Assembly (NCBI GenBank): GCA_021648745.1
Contig: JAKISE010000025.1
Span: forward strand, 1-37,732
Source of the DNA: Cyclobacteriaceae bacterium
Lineage (GTDB): Bacteria > Bacteroidota > Bacteroidia > Cytophagales > Cyclobacteriaceae
Direction of reading: 5' to 3'
Length of the DNA: 37,732 nt
Both the position numbers and the translations under genes were made by a program. Positions 15,985-24,434 of the stretch are shown here, one piece after another. Within the stretch, counting starts at the first letter, position 1. Each line of letters opens with the position of its first letter. The notes under the pieces were generated by a model. The model ran no database searches, was not told the DNA's origin, and was given only the letters and a program-made list of their open reading frames with translations.

Positions 15985-17172
15985 ATGAACACCCTCAGCT
16001 TTATCATCTGGAATTTTGATCCTACTTTTTTTACTCTAGATTTATCAGGCATTGGGCTTGGGGTGTTTCCAATTAGGTGGTACGGACTGTTTTTTGCTTT
16101 GGGCTTTTTATTAAGTCAGCAAGTAATGTTTTATATTCATAAGAAAGAAGCTGGAACAGATTTAGAGAAACAGAAAATTGCTGAAAAATACGTTGAAAGT
16201 GTTACCATATATCTGATCATTGCCACCATTGTGGGTGCCCGATTGGGCCATGTATTATTCTACCAACCAATGGACTATCTGGCTAACCCATTACGAATTT
16301 TAAATTTACGAGAAGGAGGGTTGGCAAGTCACGGAGGAGGTATAGCTATCTTTTTCGCCCTTTGGTTATTCTCAAAATACCGATTCAATATTCAAGAGGG
16401 CTCCATTAGGAGTCTCTTTTTTATCAAATTTAATAGAGGCTATACCTACCCTCAAATATTAGATCGAATTGCCATAGTAGTTGGACTCATTGGAGCCTTA
16501 ATTCGGTTTGGCAATTTTACAAATTCAGAAATTGTTGGCAGACCAACTAATTCTGATTGGGGGGTGGTTTTTGCTCGTCAAGCAACTGATGCCTTAACCT
16601 ATGACCCTACTGGTAATGGATGGATTGAAGAGGTAGACTATCGAAAAGATGATAGCAGAGAGCTCTCCGATGGAAATGTTCCTATTCTTGTCGATATCAC
16701 TTTTAAAAAGAAGCCTTTTGAAGAAAAAAGTGTTAACTCTTTTTTGGAGTCAGGCATCAATAATGTGTTTGCAAGGGAATCAGAGTATTTTTATGAACCC
16801 GCTAGTCATAAATTAGAATATTCTTTAACCCAGCAAAATGGGCAGTTTATTGCCACAATAAGCACTTTTGGGGTAGCTCGTCAACCTTCTCAGTTATATG
16901 AATCCTTTTCCAGCCTCTTAATCTTCATATTACTATTTACTGTTTGGAATAAACGAAAAATGAAGACTCCGCCAGGCCTACTTTTTGGTCTTTTAATGAC
17001 CACAATGTTCATTTTAAGATTCTCCTATGAATTTACCAAAGAAAATCAAGTGGCTTTTGAAGAAGGAATGGTGCTGAATATGGGCCAGTGGCTAAGCATC
17101 CCCTTTGTGATGGCAGGCATTGGAATGATTGTGTATAGTTTGAAGAATAAGAACTACGGCACCGGGTCGTAG
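15985..17172 (+). CDS. lgt: Prolipoprotein diacylglyceryl transferase, enlarged
   Basis: Lgt moves diacylglycerol from phosphatidylglycerol to the lipobox Cys of prolipoproteins in the inner membrane. Family features are FPIRWYGLFFALGF near the N-terminus, EGGLASHGGGIAIFF (His116), the signature IRFGNFTNSEIVGRPTNSDW, and RQPSQLYES near Arg299. Several membrane helices are evident, the last being FVMAGIGMIVYSL. At 395 residues it is well over the usual 260-300: about 100 residues separate WGVVF (196) from RQPSQ (299), a stretch that is short in E. coli Lgt and should face the periplasm. Substrates in this window include the lipoproteins at 25.3, 28.3 and 34.1 kb. It overlaps convergent yidD by 19 bases. 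Confidence 0.95.
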   Translation: MNTLSFIIWNFDPTFFTLDLSGIGLGVFPIRWYGLFFALGFLLSQQVMFYIHKKEAGTDLEKQKIAEKYVESVTIYLIIATIVGARLGHVLFYQPMDYLANPLRILNLREGGLASHGGGIAIFFALWLFSKYRFNIQEGSIRSLFFIKFNRGYTYPQILDRIAIVVGLIGALIRFGNFTNSEIVGRPTNSDWGVVFARQATDALTYDPTGNGWIEEVDYRKDDSRELSDGNVPILVDITFKKKPFEEKSVNSFLESGINNVFARESEYFYEPASHKLEYSLTQQNGQFIATISTFGVARQPSQLYESFSSLLIFILLFTVWNKRKMKTPPGLLFGLLMTTMFILRFSYEFTKENQVAFEEGMVLNMGQWLSIPFVMAGIGMIVYSLKNKNYGTGS

Positions 17173-17381
17173 CCACTACCTCCCCATGGGTGGCAACTAG
17201 TTATTCGCTTGATGGCAAGTTTGCCTCCTTTTATTAAACCGTGCTTCATAAGTGCCTGCTTGCTATATTCGGAGCATGTTGGCGTATACCTGCAAGAAGC
17301 AGGTAAAAGAGGGGAAATTGAATACTGGTACACAATGATGGGTGCAGTCGCAATTTTTCTAATTAGTACACTAAATTTCAT
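17154..17381 (-). CDS. yidD: Membrane protein insertion efficiency factor YidD
   Basis: This small amphipathic protein of 75 residues is thought to assist YidC in membrane insertion. The family signature is complete: YQYSISPLLPASCRYTPTCS followed by EYSKQALMKHG, then KGGKLAIKRITSCHPWGGSG and YDPVP. The three conserved Cys residues are present. It ends inside the 3' end of lgt on the opposite strand (19-base overlap), and its start lies 2 bases beyond the stop of the alanine-dehydrogenase-like gene, so it probably belongs to the porX-tsaE-ald transcript. Confidence 0.95.
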   Translation of the reverse strand: MKFSVLIRKIATAPIIVYQYSISPLLPASCRYTPTCSEYSKQALMKHGLIKGGKLAIKRITSCHPWGGSGYDPVP

Positions 17382-17383
17382 TA

Positions 17384-18604
17384 TTATACTCTAGCGGCCA
17401 TTACTAAGCTTAAATCTTTAAAGGGCAAGTTGAACTTTTTAGCAATATACCTACTGGTTATCCCTCCCTTATAGGCATATACCCCATTTAAAAACCATTT
17501 ATGATTATAAATCATATCCTCTAAACTACCCTCTTCTGCCGACCTTAATAAAGTGGGTGTAAAAATATTGCTTAGCACATAAGATGCGGTTCGAGCAACT
17601 CTTGAGGTAATATTTGGTACTCCGTAATGAATAACTCCGTATTTTTCAATCACAGGAAGCTCATGTGTTGTAAGCTCCGAAGTTTCAACGCAACCGCCAT
17701 GGTCAATGCTTAAATCAATAATTACAGATCCTTCTTTCATCGACTGTACCATTTCTTCGGTAACCACAATCTTATTCCCTCCCCTTTCAGGTCGTAAAGC
17801 ACCAATTACCACATCGGCATCTTTTAGCACATCCGCCAAATGAGAAGAATCTAAGGTACTGGTAAACACCTGAAAACTTAATGCATGCTTAATTCTGCGT
17901 AATTTATAAATATGGTTATCAAAAATCATGATTTCGGCACCAAGGCCAGAAGCTGCACGAGCTGCATATTCAGCTACTGTGCCAGCTCCAAGAATGACAA
18001 CTTTTGTGGGTGGCACACCTGTAATTCCTCCTAAAATAATGCCTAAACCATTATTAGTGGTAGTTAAATACTCTGCCGCTATTTGCATCACCGTATTGCC
18101 TGCTATTTCACTCATCGCCCGAACAATAGGTCTGCCTGCTACTTTATCTTCTACTAATTCGTAAGCAATGGCAATTACCTTTTTAGCAGATAGGCGTTTA
18201 AAATATTCTTCGTTTCTTGTGGCCATTTGCAGTGCAGAAAACACAATTTGATTGGGCTTTAGAAACTCGATTTCTTCGAGTGTTGGAGGTTCAACTTTAA
18301 GTATAACATTCGCTTGATAAACCTCCTCCCTACTTTGAACAATATTTGCTCCAGCTTCACTGTACTCCTGGTCAGAGAAATTCGCTTTTAAACCTGCCCC
18401 CGACTCTATCCAAATTTTATGCCCATTTGCTATAATTACATTAACAGCATCAGGGGTTAAGCTAATACGGTTTTCTTGCAATGATATTTCTTTGGGAATT
18501 CCTAAAAACAATACATTAGGTTTTTCGGGTACTCTCTCCAATTGCTCTTGGGGATACAAACTTGTTTCTCGCGCTAACTTTTCAAACCCTGATTGCTTAC
18601 TCAT
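17384..18604 (-). CDS. ald: Alanine dehydrogenase-like protein (AlaDH/PNT family)
   Basis: The AlaDH/PNT family includes NAD-linked alanine dehydrogenase and the alpha subunit of transhydrogenase. Here GIPKEISLQENRISLTPDAV (Arg46), ILKVEPPT (Lys103), the nucleotide loop VVILGAGTVAEYAARAASG and DLSIDHGGCVETS (Asp301) fit alanine dehydrogenase. Relative to the Mycobacterium enzyme, Arg15, Lys75 and Asp270 are conserved with offsets of 28-31, but the position of catalytic His96 is Gln126 (SALQMA). The third Gly of GxGxxG is Ala211. There is an N-terminal extension of about 30 residues, giving 406 against about 370. The gene overlaps tsaE by 8 bases. Activity as an alanine dehydrogenase is therefore not certain. 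Confidence 0.8.
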   Translation of the reverse strand: MSKQSGFEKLARETSLYPQEQLERVPEKPNVLFLGIPKEISLQENRISLTPDAVNVIIANGHKIWIESGAGLKANFSDQEYSEAGANIVQSREEVYQANVILKVEPPTLEEIEFLKPNQIVFSALQMATRNEEYFKRLSAKKVIAIAYELVEDKVAGRPIVRAMSEIAGNTVMQIAAEYLTTTNNGLGIILGGITGVPPTKVVILGAGTVAEYAARAASGLGAEIMIFDNHIYKLRRIKHALSFQVFTSTLDSSHLADVLKDADVVIGALRPERGGNKIVVTEEMVQSMKEGSVIIDLSIDHGGCVETSELTTHELPVIEKYGVIHYGVPNITSRVARTASYVLSNIFTPTLLRSAEEGSLEDMIYNHKWFLNGVYAYKGGITSRYIAKKFNLPFKDLSLVMAARV

Positions 18605-19040
18605 ATCTTGTCACCTTAATATCCCGTTTACCGTTTTCTTGCGCTGTTATACTAATCAATAACAACTCATCTGGCAAAAGCTGTTCTACTTGCTGGGGCC
18701 ATTCTATGAAACAATAATGATTTGAATCAAAATATTCCATAACACCAATATCAACTGCTTCCTCTTTATTTTTTAGACGATAAAAATCAAAATGGTATAC
18801 TTGATTGCCATTAGCCAAATACTCATTAATTATTGAAAATGTAGGGCTTGAAACCTCATCGGCAACGCCTAAACTATAACATAATTGTTTTATTAATGTG
18901 GTTTTACCCGCACCCAAATCACCCACAAAAAGCCATATTTTAATTTTGCCTGCAAACACTAATAATGCCTTTGCTACTTGTAGCAAATCTTCTTCTTTTT
19001 CGCAAGATAATTCTAATCTATCAAGTAGACTACCCTCCAT
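18597..19040 (-). CDS. tsaE: tRNA threonylcarbamoyladenosine biosynthesis ATPase TsaE
   Basis: TsaE is the ATPase that supports the TsaBD complex in making t6A at A37 of tRNAs reading ANN codons. The 147 residues show the Walker A motif FVGDLGAGKTTLIKQLCYSL, SSPTFSIINEY and VYHFDFYRLKN, the family signature, then FIEWPQQVEQLLP. The start ATG at 19040 lies inside the end of porX (11-base overlap), and the end overlaps the next gene by 8 bases. The pairing of tsaE with a PorX-type gene recurs in Bacteroidota and helps identify both. Confidence 0.95.
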   Translation of the reverse strand: MEGSLLDRLELSCEKEEDLLQVAKALLVFAGKIKIWLFVGDLGAGKTTLIKQLCYSLGVADEVSSPTFSIINEYLANGNQVYHFDFYRLKNKEEAVDIGVMEYFDSNHYCFIEWPQQVEQLLPDELLLISITAQENGKRDIKVTRYE

Positions 19041-20589
19041 TACGTGAAGTTAATGATATTATTGGAATAATCATTTCTTCCAATGATACGCCTCCATGCT
19101 GAAATGTATCCCGGTAGTACTTTACGTAATAATTAAAGTTGTTAGGGTAGGCAAAAAACTGATCTTTTAATGCAAACACATAGGAGGAAGACACATTTAC
19201 CTTAGGCAGTTTAAATTTTTCAGGATCTCGTGCAATTAGCACATCATCGCTATCGTAACTTAAACTTTTGCCTTGCTTATAACGTAAATTGGTGTTAGTG
19301 TTTTTATCTCCTATAATTTTAAAGGGCCGTTTTACTCTAATTGTTCCATGGTCGGTAGTTATAATTAGAGTTGCCTCTTTATTACTAATTCGTTTAAGTG
19401 CATCTAATAAAGGAGAGTGGTTAAACCACGAGCTTGTTAAAGAACGATAGGCCGACTCATCCGGTGCTAAATCTTTTATCATAGCCATATCGGTACGTGC
19501 ATGAGAAAGCATGTCAACAAAATTATACACAATTACATTCAACTCGTTTGTCATAAGGCTGTTGATAGAATCGGCCAAATTTTTACCTTGGTTGGTATGA
19601 ATTACTTTTTGATAGCTCCATTTAATGTCAAGCCCTTCCCTATCTAACTGCGCTTGTATAAATTTATCCTCATTATTATTTTTACCTCCTTCTTTATCTT
19701 CTCCAACCCAAAGGTCTGGATGTTTTTTTGCCATATCAAGCGGCATTAAGCCAGAAAAGATAGCATTACGAGCATAAGCAGTTGTGGTGGGTAGAATAGA
19801 GTAGTAGGAAGTTTCTTCTTGCAAATTAAAATACTCAAGAACAAAAGGTTTTAAAATCAGCCATTGATCGTAGCGTAAATTATCTATTACTAAAAAAAAT
19901 ACAGGCTTACCTTTACCTAGAGCAGGAAACACCTTTTCTTTCATAATATTATGAGAAAGCATAGGAGCTTCGTTTGGGTTTTGAATCCAATCCTCATAAT
20001 TATCAGATATATACCCTGAAAAATAATTATTAGCTTCTACCTTTTGCGTATCCAAAACATCTTGCATATCTGCTTCTGATTGCTTATCAAAAGCAAGCTC
20101 CCAATTCGTAATTTTTTTATACACATCAGCCCACTCATCAAAATCGAGGTAGTCATTTAAAGCCATTGAAATGTCTCTAAAATCTTGCTGGTAACCCATA
20201 TTGGTATGCTCCGAAACCAGTCTTTTATTATCCAGTATTTTTTTAACCGACATTAAAATTTGATTTGGATTTAAAGGCTTAATCAAATAATCAGATATCT
20301 GCCCTCCAATAGCTTCTTCCATTATCGATTCTTCTTCACTCTTGGTAATCATTACAACGGGTAAATTTGGCAGCCTTGCTTTTATTTCTTTCAAAGCTTC
20401 CAACCCGGTCATTCCTGGCATGTTTTCATCTAAAAACACAACATCAAAATACTCTTTTTCGCATGTCTCCACAGCATCTGACCCACTATTTACCGGCACT
20501 ACGTCATAGCCTTTATTCTCAAGAAATAGAATATGTGGGCGTAATAAATCTATTTCGTCATCGGCCCAAAGTATTTTGTATTTTTGCAT
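19030..20589 (-). CDS. porX: PorX-type response regulator with PglZ domain
   Basis: PorX is the response regulator that, with PorY, controls the type IX secretion system. The 519-residue protein has a receiver (1-120) with ILWADDE, Asp54 in VVFLDENMPGM, Thr81 in MITKSE and Lys104 in YLIKPL, a helical linker, then a PglZ domain of the alkaline phosphatase superfamily. Candidate metal and catalytic residues are Asp236 in FFLVIDNLRYDQW, Thr268-270 in ILPTTTAYARNAIF, Asp359 and His363 in FVDMLSHAR, Asp413-His414 in TTDHGT, and a His in FQHGGVSLEEMI. PglZ of PorX has been shown elsewhere to hydrolyse oligonucleotides. It is the first gene of a tight minus-strand run (porX-tsaE-ald-yidD). Confidence 0.93.
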   Translation of the reverse strand: MQKYKILWADDEIDLLRPHILFLENKGYDVVPVNSGSDAVETCEKEYFDVVFLDENMPGMTGLEALKEIKARLPNLPVVMITKSEEESIMEEAIGGQISDYLIKPLNPNQILMSVKKILDNKRLVSEHTNMGYQQDFRDISMALNDYLDFDEWADVYKKITNWELAFDKQSEADMQDVLDTQKVEANNYFSGYISDNYEDWIQNPNEAPMLSHNIMKEKVFPALGKGKPVFFLVIDNLRYDQWLILKPFVLEYFNLQEETSYYSILPTTTAYARNAIFSGLMPLDMAKKHPDLWVGEDKEGGKNNNEDKFIQAQLDREGLDIKWSYQKVIHTNQGKNLADSINSLMTNELNVIVYNFVDMLSHARTDMAMIKDLAPDESAYRSLTSSWFNHSPLLDALKRISNKEATLIITTDHGTIRVKRPFKIIGDKNTNTNLRYKQGKSLSYDSDDVLIARDPEKFKLPKVNVSSSYVFALKDQFFAYPNNFNYYVKYYRDTFQHGGVSLEEMIIPIISLTSRNGG

Positions 20590-20607
20590 ATAAAAATATT
20601 AATAAGG

Positions 20608-20641
20608 TAAAGTTATCAAGATTAACGAAATCTATGCCAAA
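20608..20641 (-). promoter_or_regulatory. Candidate promoter of porX
   Basis: On the minus strand, TTTG (20638-20641) and TAACTTTA (20608-20615) are 22 bases apart. The -7 box differs from TAnnTTTG at the last base and the spacer is slightly long, so this is a moderate match, 18 bases upstream of the porX ATG. Confidence 0.3.
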
Positions 20642-20720
20642 CTATTCTATGAGATATTCCATTTATTATAGAATTGAAATTATCCACCCTTATTTAACCT
20701 TTCATTAAAACGGTTAGCAT

Positions 20721-21959
20721 TTGAACAAGAAAAAAATATTTAATGACCCAATTTATGGTTTTGTAAGCATTCAGAGCGAATTGATTTACGACATCATTGA
20801 AACACCATATTTTCAACGGTTGCGAAGGATTAAGCAAACAGGATTAGCTGACTATGTTTATCCTGGAGCTAATCACACTCGATTTCATCATGCTTTGGGT
20901 GCAATGCACCTTATGTCACTTGCCTTGGATAACTTAAGGGAAAAAGATCATGATATTTCTGCCAAAGAATATGAGGCTTCATTAATAGCGATTTTACTTC
21001 ACGACACCGGCCATGGTCCCTTTTCACATACCCTAGAATACACATTACTAAATAACGTAAGTCATGAAGAAATATCTTTATTAGTAATGGAAGAATTAAA
21101 TAAGCAGTTTAACAATCAACTTTTACTCGCTATTAAAATTTTTAGCAATCAATATGAGCGCCCGTTTTTTCACCAGCTAGTTTCTAGCCAGTTAGATATT
21201 GACAGGCTAGACTACTTAAAAAGAGATAGCTTTTTTACAGGAGTTTCTGAGGGTAGCATTGGCTCGGATAGAATTATTAAACTATTTGACATTGTAGATG
21301 ACAATATAGTTGTAGAAGAAAAGGGGATTTACAGTGTTGAAAATTTTTTAAGTGCAAGAAGGCTTATGTATTGGCAAGTTTACTTGCACAAAACAGGAAT
21401 TGCTGCAGATGCAATGCTTAAAAATATATTGATAAGAGCTAAACAACTTATAGCGAGTGGAAACATATTACCTGCCTCAAACCCCTTATTGTATTTCCTA
21501 CAGTCAAATACCGACTTAGCTAGCTTAAAATCAAATAAGGAGACATTAGCACATTTTATTAGGTTAGATGATTATGATATTTGGTCTGCGGTAAAAGGAT
21601 GGTGTACTTCTAAAGATACTATATTGTCAATGCTGGCAAATGCTATGATTAACCGAAAATTATATAAAATAAAACTGGGTAACGAGCCTTTTGATTCTTT
21701 AAAGGAAAGGATAGAAAAAGAGTATATCAAAAAAGGAATTAACGCAAATAACATTGGCTTTTATATGAAAGAAGGTTCAATTTCTAATGCAGCTTATATG
21801 GCCCATAATCAAAAAATTAGATTGCTAAAAAAGGATGGGTCGGTTGTTGACATAGAAAAAACCGCTGACTTACCCAATATTAAAGCAATGAGTAAAATTG
21901 TAACTAAATATTACCTATGCTGGATGAATGATTTAACTTTGCCAACCAATCATAATTAA
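20721..21959 (+). CDS. HD-domain phosphohydrolase (SAMHD1/YwfO-like)
   Basis: The 412-residue protein has a complete HD metal site: His56-His57 in HTRFHHALGAMHLM, His94-Asp95 in ILLHDTGHGPFSHTLE, and the Asp in SQLDIDRLDYLKRDSFFTGV. This pattern is that of dNTP triphosphohydrolases related to SAMHD1 and the Bacillus YwfO protein; the actual nucleotide substrate is unknown. The start is a TTG at 20721, since a TAG lies two codons upstream and the conserved IFNDPIYGFVSI follows at once. It precedes lpxD by 8 bases and heads the lipid A operon. A functional connection to lipid A is not evident. Confidence 0.9.
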   Translation: MNKKKIFNDPIYGFVSIQSELIYDIIETPYFQRLRRIKQTGLADYVYPGANHTRFHHALGAMHLMSLALDNLREKDHDISAKEYEASLIAILLHDTGHGPFSHTLEYTLLNNVSHEEISLLVMEELNKQFNNQLLLAIKIFSNQYERPFFHQLVSSQLDIDRLDYLKRDSFFTGVSEGSIGSDRIIKLFDIVDDNIVVEEKGIYSVENFLSARRLMYWQVYLHKTGIAADAMLKNILIRAKQLIASGNILPASNPLLYFLQSNTDLASLKSNKETLAHFIRLDDYDIWSAVKGWCTSKDTILSMLANAMINRKLYKIKLGNEPFDSLKERIEKEYIKKGINANNIGFYMKEGSISNAAYMAHNQKIRLLKKDGSVVDIEKTADLPNIKAMSKIVTKYYLCWMNDLTLPTNHN

Positions 21960-21967
21960 GCCTTCCA

Positions 21968-22996
21968 ATGGAATTTAGCGTAAATCAAATAGCTGCCCTA
22001 TTAAATGGAGAAGTAGATGGAAATGGTGAAACCATTATTTCAGGTCTAGGAAAAATTCAAGAAGCAAATTCACACCAATTATCATTCCTATCCAACCTTA
22101 AATATGAGCAACATATTTATACCACTAAAGCTGGGGCGATAATGGTAAGTAAAAGTTTTGTAGCTGAAAAACCAATTTCTGCTACCTTAATTAGGGTTGA
22201 AGACCCTTATGCTAGTTTTACAGCCCTGCTGGAGGAATATCACAAAGCGGTTACTTTCAGTAAATCTGGTGTTGAAGAACCCTCATATATTGGAGAAAAC
22301 TCATCAGTAGGAACTGATATTTATAGAGGCGCCTTTTCGTATATCGGTAAAAATGTAAAGATTGGAAACAATGTAAAAATATATTCTAATGCATACGTAG
22401 GAGATAATTGCACCGTTGGTGACAACACCCTAATTTACGCTGGCAGCAAATTGTATGAGGGATCAATTATTGGATCTAATTGCACCATCCATGCAGGAGC
22501 AGTAATAGGAAGTGATGGGTTTGGTTTTGCCCCTCAAGAAAATGGCAGTTATAAAGCAATTCCACAAATGGGGCATGTGATATTAGAAGATAATGTAAGT
22601 ATTGGCGCTAATACAGTAGTAGATTGCGCCACATTTCATGGTGATGCCACCCTTATAAAAGAAGGAACCAAACTAGATAATTTAGTGCAAATTGCCCATA
22701 ATGTAAAAGTTGGCAAGAACACAGTTATGGCAGCACAATCGGGCATTTCTGGTTCTACCGAAATTGGTGATAATTGCATATTTGGTGGCCAATCGGCCAC
22801 AGTTGGTCATATTACTATAGCCAATAAAACTACGGTAGCAGCAAAAACGGGGGTTCCAAAATCAATAAAAAAAGAGGGGCAAACCATCTTCGGATATATA
22901 GGGTTTGATATTAAAAAATTCCTAAGTTCTTACGCCCTCTTTAAATCTTTACCAGATATCAATCAAAGGCTCAGAGAACTAGAGAAAAAAGGCTAA
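21968..22996 (+). CDS. lpxD: UDP-3-O-(3-hydroxyacyl)glucosamine N-acyltransferase
   Basis: LpxD adds the second hydroxyacyl chain, taken from acyl-ACP, to the glucosamine of the lipid A precursor. The 342 residues have the N-terminal uridine-binding domain (HQLSFLSNLKYEQ) and a long left-handed beta-helix of hexapeptide repeats, with VIGSDGFGFAP and the catalytic His in LVQIAHNVKVGKN, then a C-terminal helix. It starts 8 bases after the HD gene and is followed 26 bases later by lpxC/fabZ, so these form one operon. Confidence 0.97.
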   Translation: MEFSVNQIAALLNGEVDGNGETIISGLGKIQEANSHQLSFLSNLKYEQHIYTTKAGAIMVSKSFVAEKPISATLIRVEDPYASFTALLEEYHKAVTFSKSGVEEPSYIGENSSVGTDIYRGAFSYIGKNVKIGNNVKIYSNAYVGDNCTVGDNTLIYAGSKLYEGSIIGSNCTIHAGAVIGSDGFGFAPQENGSYKAIPQMGHVILEDNVSIGANTVVDCATFHGDATLIKEGTKLDNLVQIAHNVKVGKNTVMAAQSGISGSTEIGDNCIFGGQSATVGHITIANKTTVAAKTGVPKSIKKEGQTIFGYIGFDIKKFLSSYALFKSLPDINQRLRELEKKG

Positions 22997-23022
22997 ATTT
23001 GCAGGCTTAATTTAGACAATCA

Positions 23023-24414
23023 ATGTATCTCAAGCAACATACTATAAAAAAAGAAGTAACCTTATCTGGCGTTGGACTACATACAGGGGTAGATACCCTT
23101 ATGACGTTTGCTCCAGCACCAATTGACCATGGTATAAAATTTCAACGAATTGATTTAGATGGGCAACCTATTATTGATGCCGATGTAGACAATGTAGTTG
23201 ATGTGTCGCGTGGGACGAGCATTGAGCAAAATGGAGGAAGGATTAATACTGTAGAACACACCCTTGCTGCCATTGTTGGGCTTCAAATTGATAATATTTT
23301 AATTAAGCTCGATGGCCCTGAACCTCCTATTATGGACGGTAGCTCTATACAGTTTATAGAAATATTAAAAGAAGCAGGTTTAGAAGAGCAAAATGCGGCT
23401 AGAGATTTTTTAGAAGTTACTGAAAGTATATTTTATAACGACCATGAACGAAGTGTTGAAATGGCTGCATTACCATTAGATGATTATCGATTAACTGTAA
23501 TGGTAGATTATAATTCTCCTGTGTTGGGGAGCCAACATGCATCGCTAAATGATATTAGCAAGTTTGAAGAGGATGTAGCCTCCTGCAGAACATTTTGTTT
23601 TTTGCATGAGCTAGAAATGCTGCATAAGAACAACCTAATTAAAGGAGGTGACTTAAATAATGCCATTGTAGTTGTAGATCGAGTAGTAAAAGAAGATGAA
23701 CTCGACCACCTCGCTGAGCTATTTAATAAGCCCAAGGTTGAGGTAAAAAAGGAAGGCATACTCAATAATGTTGACCTACGTTATAAAAATGAACCTGCTC
23801 GCCATAAATTATTAGATGTAGTTGGAGACCTTGCCTTAGTAGGTAAGCCAATAAAAGCGCAAATTTTAGCAGCACGCCCGGGTCATGCTGCCAATGTTGA
23901 GTTTGCAAAAAAATTAAAGAAAGCCATGTTAAAAGGTAGCAGCAGTGCTCCTAAATATGACCCTTCAATGCCGGCAGTTTACGACATTAATGAGATTACC
24001 AATATTTTACCCCATCGCTACCCATTTCTACTCATTGATAAAATTATTCATATTGATGAAAAAACGGTAACGGGCATAAAAAATGTGACTATTAATGATA
24101 ATTTTTTTCAGGGTCATTTTCCTAATAACCCTGTTATGCCTGGTGTGCTACAAATAGAAGCAATGGCTCAGATTGGAGGAATACTAGTGCTTAGCACAGT
24201 AGATGACCCAGAAAATTATTGGACTTATTTTTTAGGTGTAGATGGTTTTAGATTTAGAAAAATGGTTACTCCCGGAGACACCTTAATAATGAAATGTGAG
24301 TTATCCGCCCCAATAAAGAGAGGTATTGCCAAAATGTACGGTAAAGCCTATGTAGGAAAAAACTTAGTTTGTGAAGGCTCAATGACAGCTAGTATTGTAA
24401 GAAAAGATGCCTAA
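23023..24414 (+). CDS. lpxC/fabZ: Bifunctional LpxC deacetylase / FabZ dehydratase fusion
   Basis: The N-terminal part (about 1-305) is LpxC, the zinc deacetylase committing UDP-3-O-acyl-GlcNAc to lipid A: SGVGLHTG, VEHTLAAI (zinc His), and RHKLLDVVGDLALVG (zinc His and Asp). The C-terminal part (about 315-463) is FabZ, the hydroxyacyl-ACP dehydratase of fatty acid synthesis: ILPHRYPFLLIDKI and FFQGHFPNNPVMPGVLQIEA, with the catalytic His and Glu. This fusion is known in Bacteroidota and places at one locus the enzymes competing for hydroxymyristoyl-type substrates. It sits between lpxD and lpxA. Confidence 0.97.
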   Translation: MYLKQHTIKKEVTLSGVGLHTGVDTLMTFAPAPIDHGIKFQRIDLDGQPIIDADVDNVVDVSRGTSIEQNGGRINTVEHTLAAIVGLQIDNILIKLDGPEPPIMDGSSIQFIEILKEAGLEEQNAARDFLEVTESIFYNDHERSVEMAALPLDDYRLTVMVDYNSPVLGSQHASLNDISKFEEDVASCRTFCFLHELEMLHKNNLIKGGDLNNAIVVVDRVVKEDELDHLAELFNKPKVEVKKEGILNNVDLRYKNEPARHKLLDVVGDLALVGKPIKAQILAARPGHAANVEFAKKLKKAMLKGSSSAPKYDPSMPAVYDINEITNILPHRYPFLLIDKIIHIDEKTVTGIKNVTINDNFFQGHFPNNPVMPGVLQIEAMAQIGGILVLSTVDDPENYWTYFLGVDGFRFRKMVTPGDTLIMKCELSAPIKRGIAKMYGKAYVGKNLVCEGSMTASIVRKDA

Positions 24415-24434
24415 TAAATTTTGAATTAAATAGA

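Noticed and set aside
22300..22900. Regular glycine- and asparagine-rich repeats in lpxD, similar ones in lpxA and dapD
   Set aside because: They are the hexapeptide repeats of left-handed beta-helix acyltransferases, not DNA repeats or CRISPR.
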